DNA from: Nitrospira sp. | GTDB lineage: Bacteria > Nitrospirota > Nitrospiria > Nitrospirales > Nitrospiraceae | DNA: 32,912 nt | Assembly: GCA_029879905.1 (NCBI GenBank) | Contig: JAOUPN010000009.1 | Coordinates: 1 to 32,912, forward strand | Direction of reading: 5' to 3' | Shown: positions 15,719 to 22,715 of the stretch, piece by piece | Position numbering within the stretch: position 1 is the first letter of the stretch | How the letters are laid out: every line of letters starts with the position of its first letter | Made by a program: the position numbers and the translations under genes | Notes under the pieces: generated by a model | Seen by the model: the letters and a program-made list of their open reading frames with translations, nothing else | Told to the model about the DNA's origin: nothing | Databases searched by the model: none

Positions 15719-17665
15719 ATGTCGATTCTGAAAAGCATTAATAGCCCGGTTGATTTGAAACGGGTGTCTCCTGATCAGTTGCCCGCGTTGTCTCAGGAAA
15801 TTCGCGAGCAGATTATCAGTGCAGTTTCTTCGGTCGGCGGACACTTGGCGTCGAATCTGGGTGTGGTGGAGTTGACGGTCGCGTTGCATTACCTGCTGGA
15901 TACGCCAAGCGATAAGATCGTGTGGGATACCAGCAATCAGAGCTATACGCATAAGCTTCTGACCGGGAGGCGTGAACGGTTCCATACGCTACGGCAATAC
16001 GGAGGGTTAAGCGGATTCTGTAAGCGGGAAGAGAGTGAGTACGATGCGTTCAATGCCGGCCATGCGGGTACCGGTGTGTCGGCCGCGTTCGGATTGGTCG
16101 AAGCGCGCGAGCAATTAAGACAAAAAAACAAAATCATCTGTGTGGTGGGTGACGGGGCGATGACCGCAGGCATGACGCTTGAGGGCCTTCATCATGCCGG
16201 GGGAATGGGCAAAGACTTTCTGGTGATTTTGAACGACAATCAAATGTCCATCTCCAAGAATGTCGGCGCTATTTCCGCGTATCTGAGCCGAACGATTACG
16301 GGTGAGTTTTACGGCAGGATGCGCGAAGAGACCGGGCAGTTGTTGGGGAAGATCCCCCACATCGGTTCCGATATGCAGAAGTTGGCGCGTCGAGCGGAAG
16401 AGTTGGCGAAGGGCGTTATTCTCCCCGGGCTGCTCTTCGAAGAATTGGGTTTCCAATACAGCGGTCCCATCGATGGGCACAACTTCGAGCATCTCCTGCC
16501 GACCATTGAAAACGTCCTGAGGATGAAGGGGCCGGTGTTGCTCCATGTGATCACGAAAAAAGGGCTCGGCTATGAACCGGCCATGAAGAATCCCGTATGG
16601 TTCCATGCATGTCCGCCGTTTGTGCGGGAAACCGGGGTTCCGGCCAAGAAGGCGGTGCGGCCGTCCTATACGGCAATGGCGATGGATGCCCTCGTGAAGT
16701 TAGCCCGAGAAGACAAGCGTATTGTCGCGATCACTGCGGCGATGTGCGAGGGGACGGGGCTTACGGGATTCGAAAAAGAATTCCCTGATCGTCTCTACGA
16801 CGTGGGGATTGCCGAACAGCATGCAGTGACCTTTGCGGCCGGTTTGGCCGCAGAGGGGGTCAAGCCGGTCGTGGCCATGTATGCGACCTTCCTGCAACGT
16901 GCCTATGATCAGGTGGTGCATGATGTGGCGACGCAAAACCTGCCGGTGGTGTTCCTGATCGACCGCGGTGGACTTGTAGCCGAAGATGGGACGACGCACC
17001 ACGGTGCGTTCGATTATGCCTACCTCCGTCATGTGCCCAACATGGTCGTTATGGCGCCGAAAGACGAAAACGAATTGCAGCATATGATCAAAACGTCCGT
17101 CGATCACGATGGTCCGATTTCTGTGCGGTATCCGCGGGGCGTCAGTCTCGGCGTGCCGATGGATGATGCGCCCAAAGCCTTGCCGATCGGAAAGGGCGAA
17201 TTGTTGAAGGACGGGACGGATGTCGCCATTATCGCAATCGGGGTGTCGGTATGGCAGTCGCATCAGGCTGCGGAACGCTTGAGCCAGGAAGGGATTTCAA
17301 CGGCGGTGGTCAATGCCCGGTTTGCCAAGCCGCTCGATCAGGACCTCATCACGGAGGTGGCGCGACGAGTGCGCTATGTGGTCACCGTGGAAGAAGGCTG
17401 CAAGATGGGCGGCTTTGGTTCAGCCGTACTGGAAACGCTCTCGGAAGCCCGTGTGACCAACGTGACAACAAAGGTGCTTGGTCTGCCGGATTGGTATATC
17501 GAGCAAGGGCCTCAGGACCTGCTCCGTGAACGGTATGGGCTGACAGCCGAAGGTATCTATCAAAGCGTAAAAGATCTGGTCAGCGGTGCGGTGACGACGG
17601 AAAACCGGTTTACCGGTGTGGCGTCGGACGGACATCTTCCTCATGGAGACGAACAAGGCAGCTGA
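15719..17665 (+). CDS. dxs: 1-deoxy-D-xylulose-5-phosphate synthase
   Basis: TPP-dependent first enzyme of the MEP pathway, joining pyruvate and glyceraldehyde 3-phosphate. The protein is 648 residues. It has GGHLASNLG with His42, the TPP motif GDGAMTAG (144-151) to LNDN (171-174), the WFHACPPF histidine, AEQHAVTFAAG with the catalytic Glu, FLQRAYDQVVHDVA, and DGTTHHGAFD in the pyrimidine-binding domain. The C-terminal transketolase domain is complete. An oddity: the segment that reads DVGHQAY in E. coli is DTSNQSY here, so the position of E. coli His80 is Asn73. ATG 15719 is chosen over an upstream GTG because AAAGGAG (15704-15710) is ideally placed. ispG follows after 27 bases, so the two are very likely co-transcribed. 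Confidence 0.96.
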   Translation: MSILKSINSPVDLKRVSPDQLPALSQEIREQIISAVSSVGGHLASNLGVVELTVALHYLLDTPSDKIVWDTSNQSYTHKLLTGRRERFHTLRQYGGLSGFCKREESEYDAFNAGHAGTGVSAAFGLVEAREQLRQKNKIICVVGDGAMTAGMTLEGLHHAGGMGKDFLVILNDNQMSISKNVGAISAYLSRTITGEFYGRMREETGQLLGKIPHIGSDMQKLARRAEELAKGVILPGLLFEELGFQYSGPIDGHNFEHLLPTIENVLRMKGPVLLHVITKKGLGYEPAMKNPVWFHACPPFVRETGVPAKKAVRPSYTAMAMDALVKLAREDKRIVAITAAMCEGTGLTGFEKEFPDRLYDVGIAEQHAVTFAAGLAAEGVKPVVAMYATFLQRAYDQVVHDVATQNLPVVFLIDRGGLVAEDGTTHHGAFDYAYLRHVPNMVVMAPKDENELQHMIKTSVDHDGPISVRYPRGVSLGVPMDDAPKALPIGKGELLKDGTDVAIIAIGVSVWQSHQAAERLSQEGISTAVVNARFAKPLDQDLITEVARRVRYVVTVEEGCKMGGFGSAVLETLSEARVTNVTTKVLGLPDWYIEQGPQDLLRERYGLTAEGIYQSVKDLVSGAVTTENRFTGVASDGHLPHGDEQGS

Positions 17666-17692
17666 TCGAAGGGGTGAGGCGAGCGGAAGCGA

Positions 17693-18874
17693 ATGCATAT
17701 CACACGGCGTAAGACGCGACAGATCCAAGTCGGGACCGTCAAGATCGGCGGCGATGCTCCGGTGTCCGTGCAGTCGATGTGTTCGACCGACACGCGGGAT
17801 GTGGCCGCCACGGTCGAGCAGATTCGACAGCTGGAAACCGCAGGCTGTGAGCTTATTCGTGTTGCCGTGCCCGATGAAGAAGCTGCTGCCGCCTTGCCGA
17901 AGATCAAAGCCGCGATGACGGTTCCGCTGATTGCGGATATTCATTTCGATCATCGGTTGGCCTTGAAAGCTGCTGCGATCGTCGACTGTGTGCGTATCAA
18001 TCCCGGCAATATCGGGGCCTGGTGGAAGGTCGAAGAAGTGATCAAGGCGGTCAACGACCGCGGCATTCCGATCCGTGTGGGTGTCAACGGAGGGTCGCTT
18101 GAACGGCATCTGTTGGACAAATACGGATGGCCTACACCGGAAGCCCTTGCTGAATCGGCGCTGAATGCCGTGCATGCGCTTGAGGATGTCGGGTTTACCA
18201 ATCTCAAAGTGTCGCTCAAGGCGTCGGATGTACACCATGCGATCGATGCCTACTGGCTTTTCGCCCATCAGTCGGACTATCCCATTCATATTGGTATTAC
18301 GGAAGCAGGAACGGCAATGACCGGGGCGGTCAAGTCGGCGATGGGGCTAGGGTATTTGCTTGCCAATGGCATCGGGGATACCTTGCGGGTGTCACTGGCC
18401 GCCGATCCGGTGGAAGAAGTCAAGGTCGGATATGAGATTCTGAAATCGCTTGAATTGCGTCATCGCGGGATCAACGTGATCGCCTGCCCGACTTGTGGGC
18501 GGGTGGAAATCGATGTCGTCCGCATGGCCAATGAGCTGGAGAAGAAGCTCGGGCATATTAAAACCCCGTTAAACGTGTCGGTGCTCGGGTGCGTCGTCAA
18601 CGGCATCGGCGAGGGCAAGGAAGCCGATATCGGTATTGCCGGAGGGGAAGGGAAAGGTATTTTGTTCAAGAAAGGGAAGCTTGTTCGAAAGGTTCCCATG
18701 GAAGAATTGATGGATACGCTGATCCAGGAAGTTGAACTTCTGGCCAAGGAAAAAGAGGCCGAGGGGAATGGGGCGTCGGTTCCATCTGTAGAGTCGCAGG
18801 AGTGGGAATCGGTCGCAGCAGATTCGGGTCAGCCTTCAACTCTTGGGAAAGAGATTCCTGTATTGCCTCACTGA
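17693..18874 (+). CDS. ispG: 4-hydroxy-3-methylbut-2-en-1-yl diphosphate synthase (IspG/GcpE)
   Basis: The penultimate MEP enzyme, converting MEcPP to HMBPP with a 4Fe-4S cluster. The N-terminal TIM-barrel part is clear (VQSMCSTDTRD at about 26-36, ADIHFD at 81-86, RINPGNIG at 101-108). The cluster ligands are present: Cys265 and Cys268 in ACPTCGR, Cys300 in LGCVVNGIGEG, with Glu307 as the fourth ligand position. The body matches bacterial two-domain IspG; the last 35-40 residues are an extra, Ser/Glu-rich low-complexity tail. It starts 27 bases after dxs. A perfect 10-bp palindrome GATACGTATC overlaps its stop codon region (18873-18882). Together with ispH upstream, the window holds three of the seven or so MEP steps. 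Confidence 0.96.
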   Translation: MHITRRKTRQIQVGTVKIGGDAPVSVQSMCSTDTRDVAATVEQIRQLETAGCELIRVAVPDEEAAAALPKIKAAMTVPLIADIHFDHRLALKAAAIVDCVRINPGNIGAWWKVEEVIKAVNDRGIPIRVGVNGGSLERHLLDKYGWPTPEALAESALNAVHALEDVGFTNLKVSLKASDVHHAIDAYWLFAHQSDYPIHIGITEAGTAMTGAVKSAMGLGYLLANGIGDTLRVSLAADPVEEVKVGYEILKSLELRHRGINVIACPTCGRVEIDVVRMANELEKKLGHIKTPLNVSVLGCVVNGIGEGKEADIGIAGGEGKGILFKKGKLVRKVPMEELMDTLIQEVELLAKEKEAEGNGASVPSVESQEWESVAADSGQPSTLGKEIPVLPH

Positions 18875-18999
18875 TACGTATCGCATTAAGAGATACACTT
18901 CCGGTCGCCTGCTTGCTTCATCGGTTCCCCCTTCTCGAAACAGCGTCAGAGCTTCGCGGATAATGTATCCGGGATTTCAGATATAAGAATCGGCCTCCC

Positions 19000-20289
19000 A
19001 TGAGTCTTTTGATCGGTGAATTGTTTAGATCTCCTCTTGTGACCCGACTCACTAAGGTCGGTCTCGTGATCGCCGCGATGGCGCATGGCTATATCATCTC
19101 GTTCGGGCGATCGTTTCACTTCCGAGACATCGATATCCATCGCGAGATCGGCAGACGCTTCCTTTCAGGAGAGTATCTCTACGCCAACGATTACTGTTAC
19201 ATGTATTTGCCGACCACCGGCATGTACTTTGCACCCTTGCTGATGCTTGAGCGGAACCCCAGCCTGGCTTTGCGATATGCCGTCGCCGCCGGCTGTTTGG
19301 TGCTGACAACAATGCTGTTTCATCGCATGCTGTGCGGCGCCTCAACGTCAAAACATTGGAGCGCTTTGTTGGTCGGTGTGGGCGCCGGTGCGTTGACCCT
19401 GCAATTCGTTTTGAGAGATCTCGACGACGGCGGCCCGCATCTCATGTTGCTGGGCATTCTGACCGGCGGGATCTATGCGATATGGGTCGGGAGGGAACGG
19501 CTGGGGGCGGCGTTGGTCGGGCTTGGTATTGTGCTCAAGATTACCCCGGGACTTTTCGTGCTGTTGTTCCTGTGGAAGCGACAATGGCGGCTGGCGTGTT
19601 ACACGGTATTGGCCGTTGTCCTATGGATTCTCTTGCCCATCTTGTACATGGGGCCCGCAAGTTGGTGGGCCCATCACGTGGAATGGACGCAAAACGCCGT
19701 CTTGTCCGTACTCGATCGTCAGGTGGAAGGCCGGCAAGAAAATGAACTGCAAAAACTCAACGTCTCATTGCGGCATACGATGCTTCGGTATCTGGTGACC
19801 TATCCACCCACACATCGGCTTGTGCAAGTCGATCGCAGATACTACAAGCCGGTGCTGGATTTACCGCCTTCTGTTGCGAACGGAATCGTCGGGGTTGCGG
19901 CGTTTGGTTTGCTTGGCGCATTTGCCTGGTCCAGTCGGCGGGCGTTTCAAGGGCCTGGTGATCCATCATGGGCGCGAGATTGTGCTGGGACGTTGATGCT
20001 GGCCCTTTTCTTTTCCCCCATCACCTGGCCTCAGCACTTAGTGTGGATGATCCCGGCGGCCTGTGTCGTCGTGGCAGCCGCAGGCAGTTTAGGTCGCACG
20101 GGCTATGCCATGTTGGCCGGCTACATTCTCCTCACGATGGTGCTGAATTATGAAGTGGTGGGCTCGGCCCGATGGGAAGCGCTGAAGAGTTTTCATCACT
20201 TCGGGATTGCCATGCTGATCCTGTACGGGCTGCTGCTGAGAAGCAACGGGATAGTACCGCCCCATAAGCCGCCGCTCGGAAGCGGGTAA
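19000..20289 (+). CDS. Polytopic membrane glycosyltransferase, GT87-like
   Basis: A 429-residue protein with about 9-10 hydrophobic segments. The first large loop carries FRDIDIHREIGRRFLSGEYLY (Asp43, Asp45) followed by a Tyr-x-Met-Tyr-Leu-Pro segment. This is the acidic loop plus Tyr-Leu/Pro-Pro pattern of GT-C glycosyltransferases of the GT87/DUF2029 family, which use polyprenyl-phosphate sugars as donors and act on the periplasmic side. An LGIVLKITPGLFVLLFLWKR segment in the middle is also typical of that family. It is uncoupled from ispG by 125 bases and has no strong ribosome binding site before ATG 19000. Its place between isoprenoid and hopanoid genes fits the use of a polyprenyl donor, but acceptor and product are unknown. 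Confidence 0.75.
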   Translation: MSLLIGELFRSPLVTRLTKVGLVIAAMAHGYIISFGRSFHFRDIDIHREIGRRFLSGEYLYANDYCYMYLPTTGMYFAPLLMLERNPSLALRYAVAAGCLVLTTMLFHRMLCGASTSKHWSALLVGVGAGALTLQFVLRDLDDGGPHLMLLGILTGGIYAIWVGRERLGAALVGLGIVLKITPGLFVLLFLWKRQWRLACYTVLAVVLWILLPILYMGPASWWAHHVEWTQNAVLSVLDRQVEGRQENELQKLNVSLRHTMLRYLVTYPPTHRLVQVDRRYYKPVLDLPPSVANGIVGVAAFGLLGAFAWSSRRAFQGPGDPSWARDCAGTLMLALFFSPITWPQHLVWMIPAACVVVAAAGSLGRTGYAMLAGYILLTMVLNYEVVGSARWEALKSFHHFGIAMLILYGLLLRSNGIVPPHKPPLGSG

Positions 20290-20341
20290 TCTAAGGCACT
20301 AAGCTTGGTCAATAGCGAATAAGCTTTTCATGGAGTGCAGG

Positions 20342-20371
20342 TTGTGTTTGCAAAAAGGAACCGACTATAAT
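20342..20371 (+). promoter_or_regulatory. Promoter of the tRNA-Cys gene
   Basis: A perfect -10 box TATAAT (20366-20371) lies 18 bases after TTGTGT (20342-20347). Initiation would fall near 20378, just before the tRNA 5' end at 20384, which is the expected arrangement for a stable RNA gene. Confidence 0.6.
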
Positions 20372-20383
20372 GCCGCTCCCTGA

Positions 20384-20458
20384 GGCGCCGTACCCAAGTG
20401 GTAAGGGAGCAGTCTGCAAAACTGCGATGCAGCGGTTCGAACCCGCTCGGCGCCTCCA
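20384..20458 (+). tRNA. tRNA-Cys (anticodon GCA)
   Basis: A full cloverleaf is visible. The acceptor stem pairs GGCGCCG (20384-20390) with CGGCGCC (20448-20454), followed by discriminator T and encoded CCA (20456-20458). The anticodon arm pairs GCAGT (20409-20413) with ACTGC (20421-20425) around loop CTGCAAA, giving anticodon GCA (20416-20418). The T arm GCGGTTCGAACCCGC is canonical. The U73 discriminator agrees with a cysteine tRNA. Confidence 0.97.
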
Positions 20459-20481
20459 AAGTTCGCCTTTCGGCGAACTTT
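20458..20481 (+). repeat. Hairpin directly after tRNA-Cys, part of a REP-like repeat
   Basis: AAAGTTCGCC (20458-20467) and GGCGAACTTT (20472-20481) form a perfect 10-bp stem with a TTTC loop, starting at the final A of the tRNA. It is followed by TCCTAAGCCTGTCGAAGGGC (about 20483-20502), which resembles a widely dispersed bacterial intergenic repeat. The lack of a long T-run makes it a weak classical terminator. It may serve for tRNA 3' end formation, be a dispersed repeat, or both. Confidence 0.6.
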
Positions 20482-20593
20482 GTCCTAAGCCTGTCGAAGG
20501 GCAAACATCATCACTGCCGACAGATAAACCCCTCCGGTGTATTGTTCTTCGGTTGACCCGTTCATCGTACTGTATCTTATCGTGCGAGTTCTA

Positions 20594-20622
20594 TTGCGAG
20601 GAAATCGGCGTGGACTTATACT
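20594..20622 (+). promoter_or_regulatory. Candidate promoter of the hicBA remnant
   Basis: TTGCGA (20594-20599) and TATACT (20617-20622) are spaced by 17 bases, giving a start near 20629, about 70 bases before the hicB start codon. The control region appears intact although the genes behind it are damaged. Confidence 0.45.
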
Positions 20623-20636
20623 GCTTTGGGATGCCC

Positions 20637-20667
20637 ACGGATTTTTGTACACAACGAGATAATCCGT
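20637..20667. promoter_or_regulatory. Candidate operator dyad upstream of hicB
   Basis: ACGGATT (20637-20643) is repeated inverted as AATCCGT (20661-20667) with a 17-base gap, just downstream of the predicted transcription start and before the hicB ribosome binding site. HicB antitoxins often autorepress by binding such dyads. The assignment is by position and symmetry only. Confidence 0.35.
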
Positions 20668-20696
20668 CGTTCGATCAATGATGGAAAGGAGCCTTA

Positions 20697-20914
20697 ATGA
20701 AGGCTGAGTTCACGGCAATTATTGAACCGGCACCTGAGGGAGGCTACTGAGCCATTTGTCTGAGATTCCCGGCGCCAACGGGCAAGGAGAAACGATTGAA
20801 GAAGCCAAGGATAGCCTGCGGCAGGCTATTGAATTGATTCTCGAAGACCGCAAGGCGGACATCCTTCGCGGGCTGTCTGAAGACGCCATCCAGGACAAGG
20901 TACTGATCGGGTGA
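20697..20914 (+). pseudogene. hicB: hicB antitoxin pseudogene (in-frame stop plus frameshift)
   Basis: Starting at ATG 20697, after AAAGGAG (20685-20691), the frame reads MKAEFTAIIEPAPEGGY and then hits TGA at 20748-20750. HicB proteins usually have Trp there (GGYWAICPEIPG), so the stop looks like a TGG-to-TGA change. Just after ATTTGT, one base is missing at about 20760. In the shifted frame the sequence continues EIPGANGQGETIEEAKDSL, then RQAIELILEDRK, and ends at TGA 20912-20914. That is a complete HicB fold sequence over about 70 residues, but it cannot be made as one protein. The predicted stop overlaps the hicA start in the usual GTGA arrangement. The antitoxin is therefore lost unless the reading errors are in the sequence itself. 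Confidence 0.8.
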
Positions 20915-21093
20915 AACGGCGAGACTTAGAGCGCAAATTGCGGATCACCAGCTGCTATTTGAAACGGGAAGGTGCGTCCTACTCTCCTCTTTTTGGATCA
21001 ATCCGAACCGGGGTTGTGGAAGCGGTCCCGCGGCATACCGAGATCAGAGACCCATTAGCGAAGAAAATCTTAAAGAATTTGAATGCGGAGTGA
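20911..21093 (+). CDS. hicA: HicA-like toxin, degenerate and probably inactive
   Basis: A 60-codon ORF from GTG 20911 to TGA 21091-21093. It begins KRRDLERKLR and ends with EAVPRHTEIRDPLAKKILKNL, which are good matches to the HicA mRNA interferase fold. In the middle, the conserved Gly-x-x-His segment reads GASYS, so Tyr24 occupies the position of the catalytic histidine; one C-to-T change would explain it. The next residues (PLFGSIR) do not match the family. An alternative frame there reads Trp-Ile-Asn-Pro, which suggests two compensating small indels at about 20985-21010. With the hicB partner broken, an inactive toxin makes biological sense. An alternative is a still-expressed non-catalytic protein. 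Confidence 0.6.
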   Translation: MKRRDLERKLRITSCYLKREGASYSPLFGSIRTGVVEAVPRHTEIRDPLAKKILKNLNAE

Positions 21094-21281
21094 ACGGCTG
21101 CATAACTCGTTCATAGAATATTGCAAAAGTCAGGGACGTAGGTGTCGTCAGAAGTTTCACGCTGACCCTAATTTCTGACTTTGGATTTTTCTTTCTCAAT
21201 CCTGAAAGGATTAGCACGGGCTGTATCCAGCTATCAAGGCAGTAGGTATCGTAGACGCACTCTGATGCTGTAGACTTCGCC

Positions 21282-22097
21282 ATGGATCGAATTCTAGCGA
21301 AACAATTATACTGGGGTTATTACGCCACACGTATCTATCTGCCTCTCTCTGGACTCTCGCGCCATTGGCGGAGGTTTCTTAGGCATATCAAGGGCAAGCC
21401 AGATCGGTTTCTTCAGCATACTCAACTACCCGAAATTTCGTGGAAAGACTGCACTACACGACGCTCTATTAAGATTTGGGAGCATGAGAAGGAAAATGGG
21501 AATGTACGGATCAGTGAACTTGGCATTCTGTCTGCACTCGCTGCTGACTGTAGAGACAATACTAACCTGTTTGAGATCGGGACGTTTGATGGTCGAACGA
21601 CACTGAATCTCGCGCTGAATGCACCAGCACAATGCACGATATATACGCTCGACTTACTTCCCGACCGTGAGACCGTGTTTTCTCTCGCAAAAGGTGAGGA
21701 GCACATGGTCGACAAGCCGAAATCAGGATCGCGATACGAAAGACACCGAGTGACTTATCCTGCCGTCGTTGGAAAGATTCATCAATTGTTTGGCGACTCA
21801 GCGGCATTTGATTACACGCCGTATAAAAACTCTTGTTCGCTGGTCTTTGTGGACGGCTCTCACAGTTATGACTATGTGATGTCTGACACCCGAGCTGCCA
21901 TGGAAATGACAAGTGTGGGCGGGGTAGTGATCTGGCACGATTACGGGGTCTGGGAAGATGTCACGAGAGCGCTTGATGTGCTGGAGCAGCGAGAAGGCTA
22001 TGGACTTCGTAGTATCAGTGGTACTAGCCTTGTTTACTGGAAAAAGCCTAAAGAGCTAACCGGGGTGCTCGACCACATACCTGACACGCACCGCTGA
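21282..22097 (+). CDS. Class I SAM-dependent methyltransferase-like protein
   Basis: A 271-residue protein with a Rossmann-type SAM domain from about residue 95. Motif I is LFEIGTFDGRTTL (Glu98, Gly100, Asp103, Gly104), an acidic residue ending strand 2 lies in YTLDLLP (Asp124), and a later strand is LVFVDGSHSYDYV (Asp191, His194) followed by GGVVIWHDYG at 213-222. This fits the Methyltransf_24 group, found in cell-surface polysaccharide and lipid modification loci as well as many others. The N-terminal 90 residues are basic and family-poor. The start at ATG 21282 has no strong ribosome binding site. The stretch looks less GC-rich than its neighbours and sits in an accessory-looking patch after a tRNA gene, so recent acquisition is plausible. 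Substrate unknown. Confidence 0.8.
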   Translation: MDRILAKQLYWGYYATRIYLPLSGLSRHWRRFLRHIKGKPDRFLQHTQLPEISWKDCTTRRSIKIWEHEKENGNVRISELGILSALAADCRDNTNLFEIGTFDGRTTLNLALNAPAQCTIYTLDLLPDRETVFSLAKGEEHMVDKPKSGSRYERHRVTYPAVVGKIHQLFGDSAAFDYTPYKNSCSLVFVDGSHSYDYVMSDTRAAMEMTSVGGVVIWHDYGVWEDVTRALDVLEQREGYGLRSISGTSLVYWKKPKELTGVLDHIPDTHR

Positions 22098-22609
22098 GGA
22101 GGGGATGAAGAAGTTCTGATTTTCTTGATGCATAAATCGAACAGTAGCCCGCAGGAATTCAGAACGTCCTGCTTTCTGTGCCCCGGACAGGCAGGCGGGG
22201 GAGCCGCGAATGAGCTTGGTTTGCTGTTGACGCTTCTGCTGACGTCGGTGGAGGTCGTTCTGTTTGAGTGCATTGCACCGTACCTTCCTGTTGCTGACTT
22301 CTGAGTAATTGATGCTATCGATTCAAACGAAGTCCTCCTTGTCGCACTAGGCCTTGCTGAAGAACGTGACGGGATTTAGTCGAATGATCGCGCGTTCGAG
22401 AACTTCGCGGGTATTCAGTTCTAGGCCGTGACCAGCCTCAAGATCCATTTGCGCTTGTAAGCAGCAACCTGCGTTCGAATGAGGAAGCCAGTGTGCCACG
22501 GGTTGCTACTTGCTCTTCGGGGTCTCGGCTTATTTCAGCAGTTAGATGCACCTCCTTGCTGGGCTCATGGTCGTCTTCCGGCGCTTCACAGCACATGTCA
22601 ACAGGCAAA
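22098..22609 (+). other. Intergenic stretch with no recognisable gene
   Basis: About 510 bases between the methyltransferase and the hpnH promoter. Reading frames on both strands are short and interrupted, with no ribosome binding sites or family motifs. It may contain decayed coding remnants, since fragments run for 20-40 codons before stops, but none is identifiable by eye. No tRNA, terminator hairpin or complete inverted repeat was found. Confidence 0.4.
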
Positions 22610-22638
22610 TTGACGCGTATTGAAGGGAGTGTTAAAAT
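22610..22638 (+). promoter_or_regulatory. Sigma70-type promoter of hpnH
   Basis: TTGACG (22610-22615) and TAAAAT (22633-22638) have the optimal 17-base spacing, each one base from consensus. Transcription would start at about 22645, leaving a leader of about 70 bases before hpnH. This gives hpnH its own transcription unit, apart from shc-hpnG. Confidence 0.6.
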
Positions 22639-22715
22639 CCGACGATTTGTGGGTTTCCGTGCAGAGCGGTTGACCTCCCTTGTTTCTTTTACGGACTGAT
22701 CGGAAGGAGTGCGGA

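Noticed and set aside
18873-18882. GATACGTATC palindrome at the ispG stop
   Set aside because: A 10-base perfect palindrome with no loop or T-run; too short to separate from chance.
20301-20326. Two AAGCTT copies 14 bases apart after the GT87 gene, followed by TTTC
   Set aside because: Each copy is itself palindromic and the T-run is too short; too weak to call a terminator.
20370-20681. 103-codon open frame running through the tRNA-Cys gene
   Set aside because: It overlaps the tRNA and the hairpin repeat, and has no family resemblance; a chance frame.
21125-21182. AAAGTCAG/CTGACTTT inverted repeat after hicA
   Set aside because: The arms are 8 bases and 40 or so bases apart, with no transposase and no target duplication that I can see; could be a mobile-element remnant but not supportable.
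22034-22273. Minus-strand 79-codon frame after the methyltransferase
   Set aside because: Overlaps the end of the methyltransferase gene and has low-complexity Ser/Pro/Cys-rich content; no sign of a real gene on this strand.
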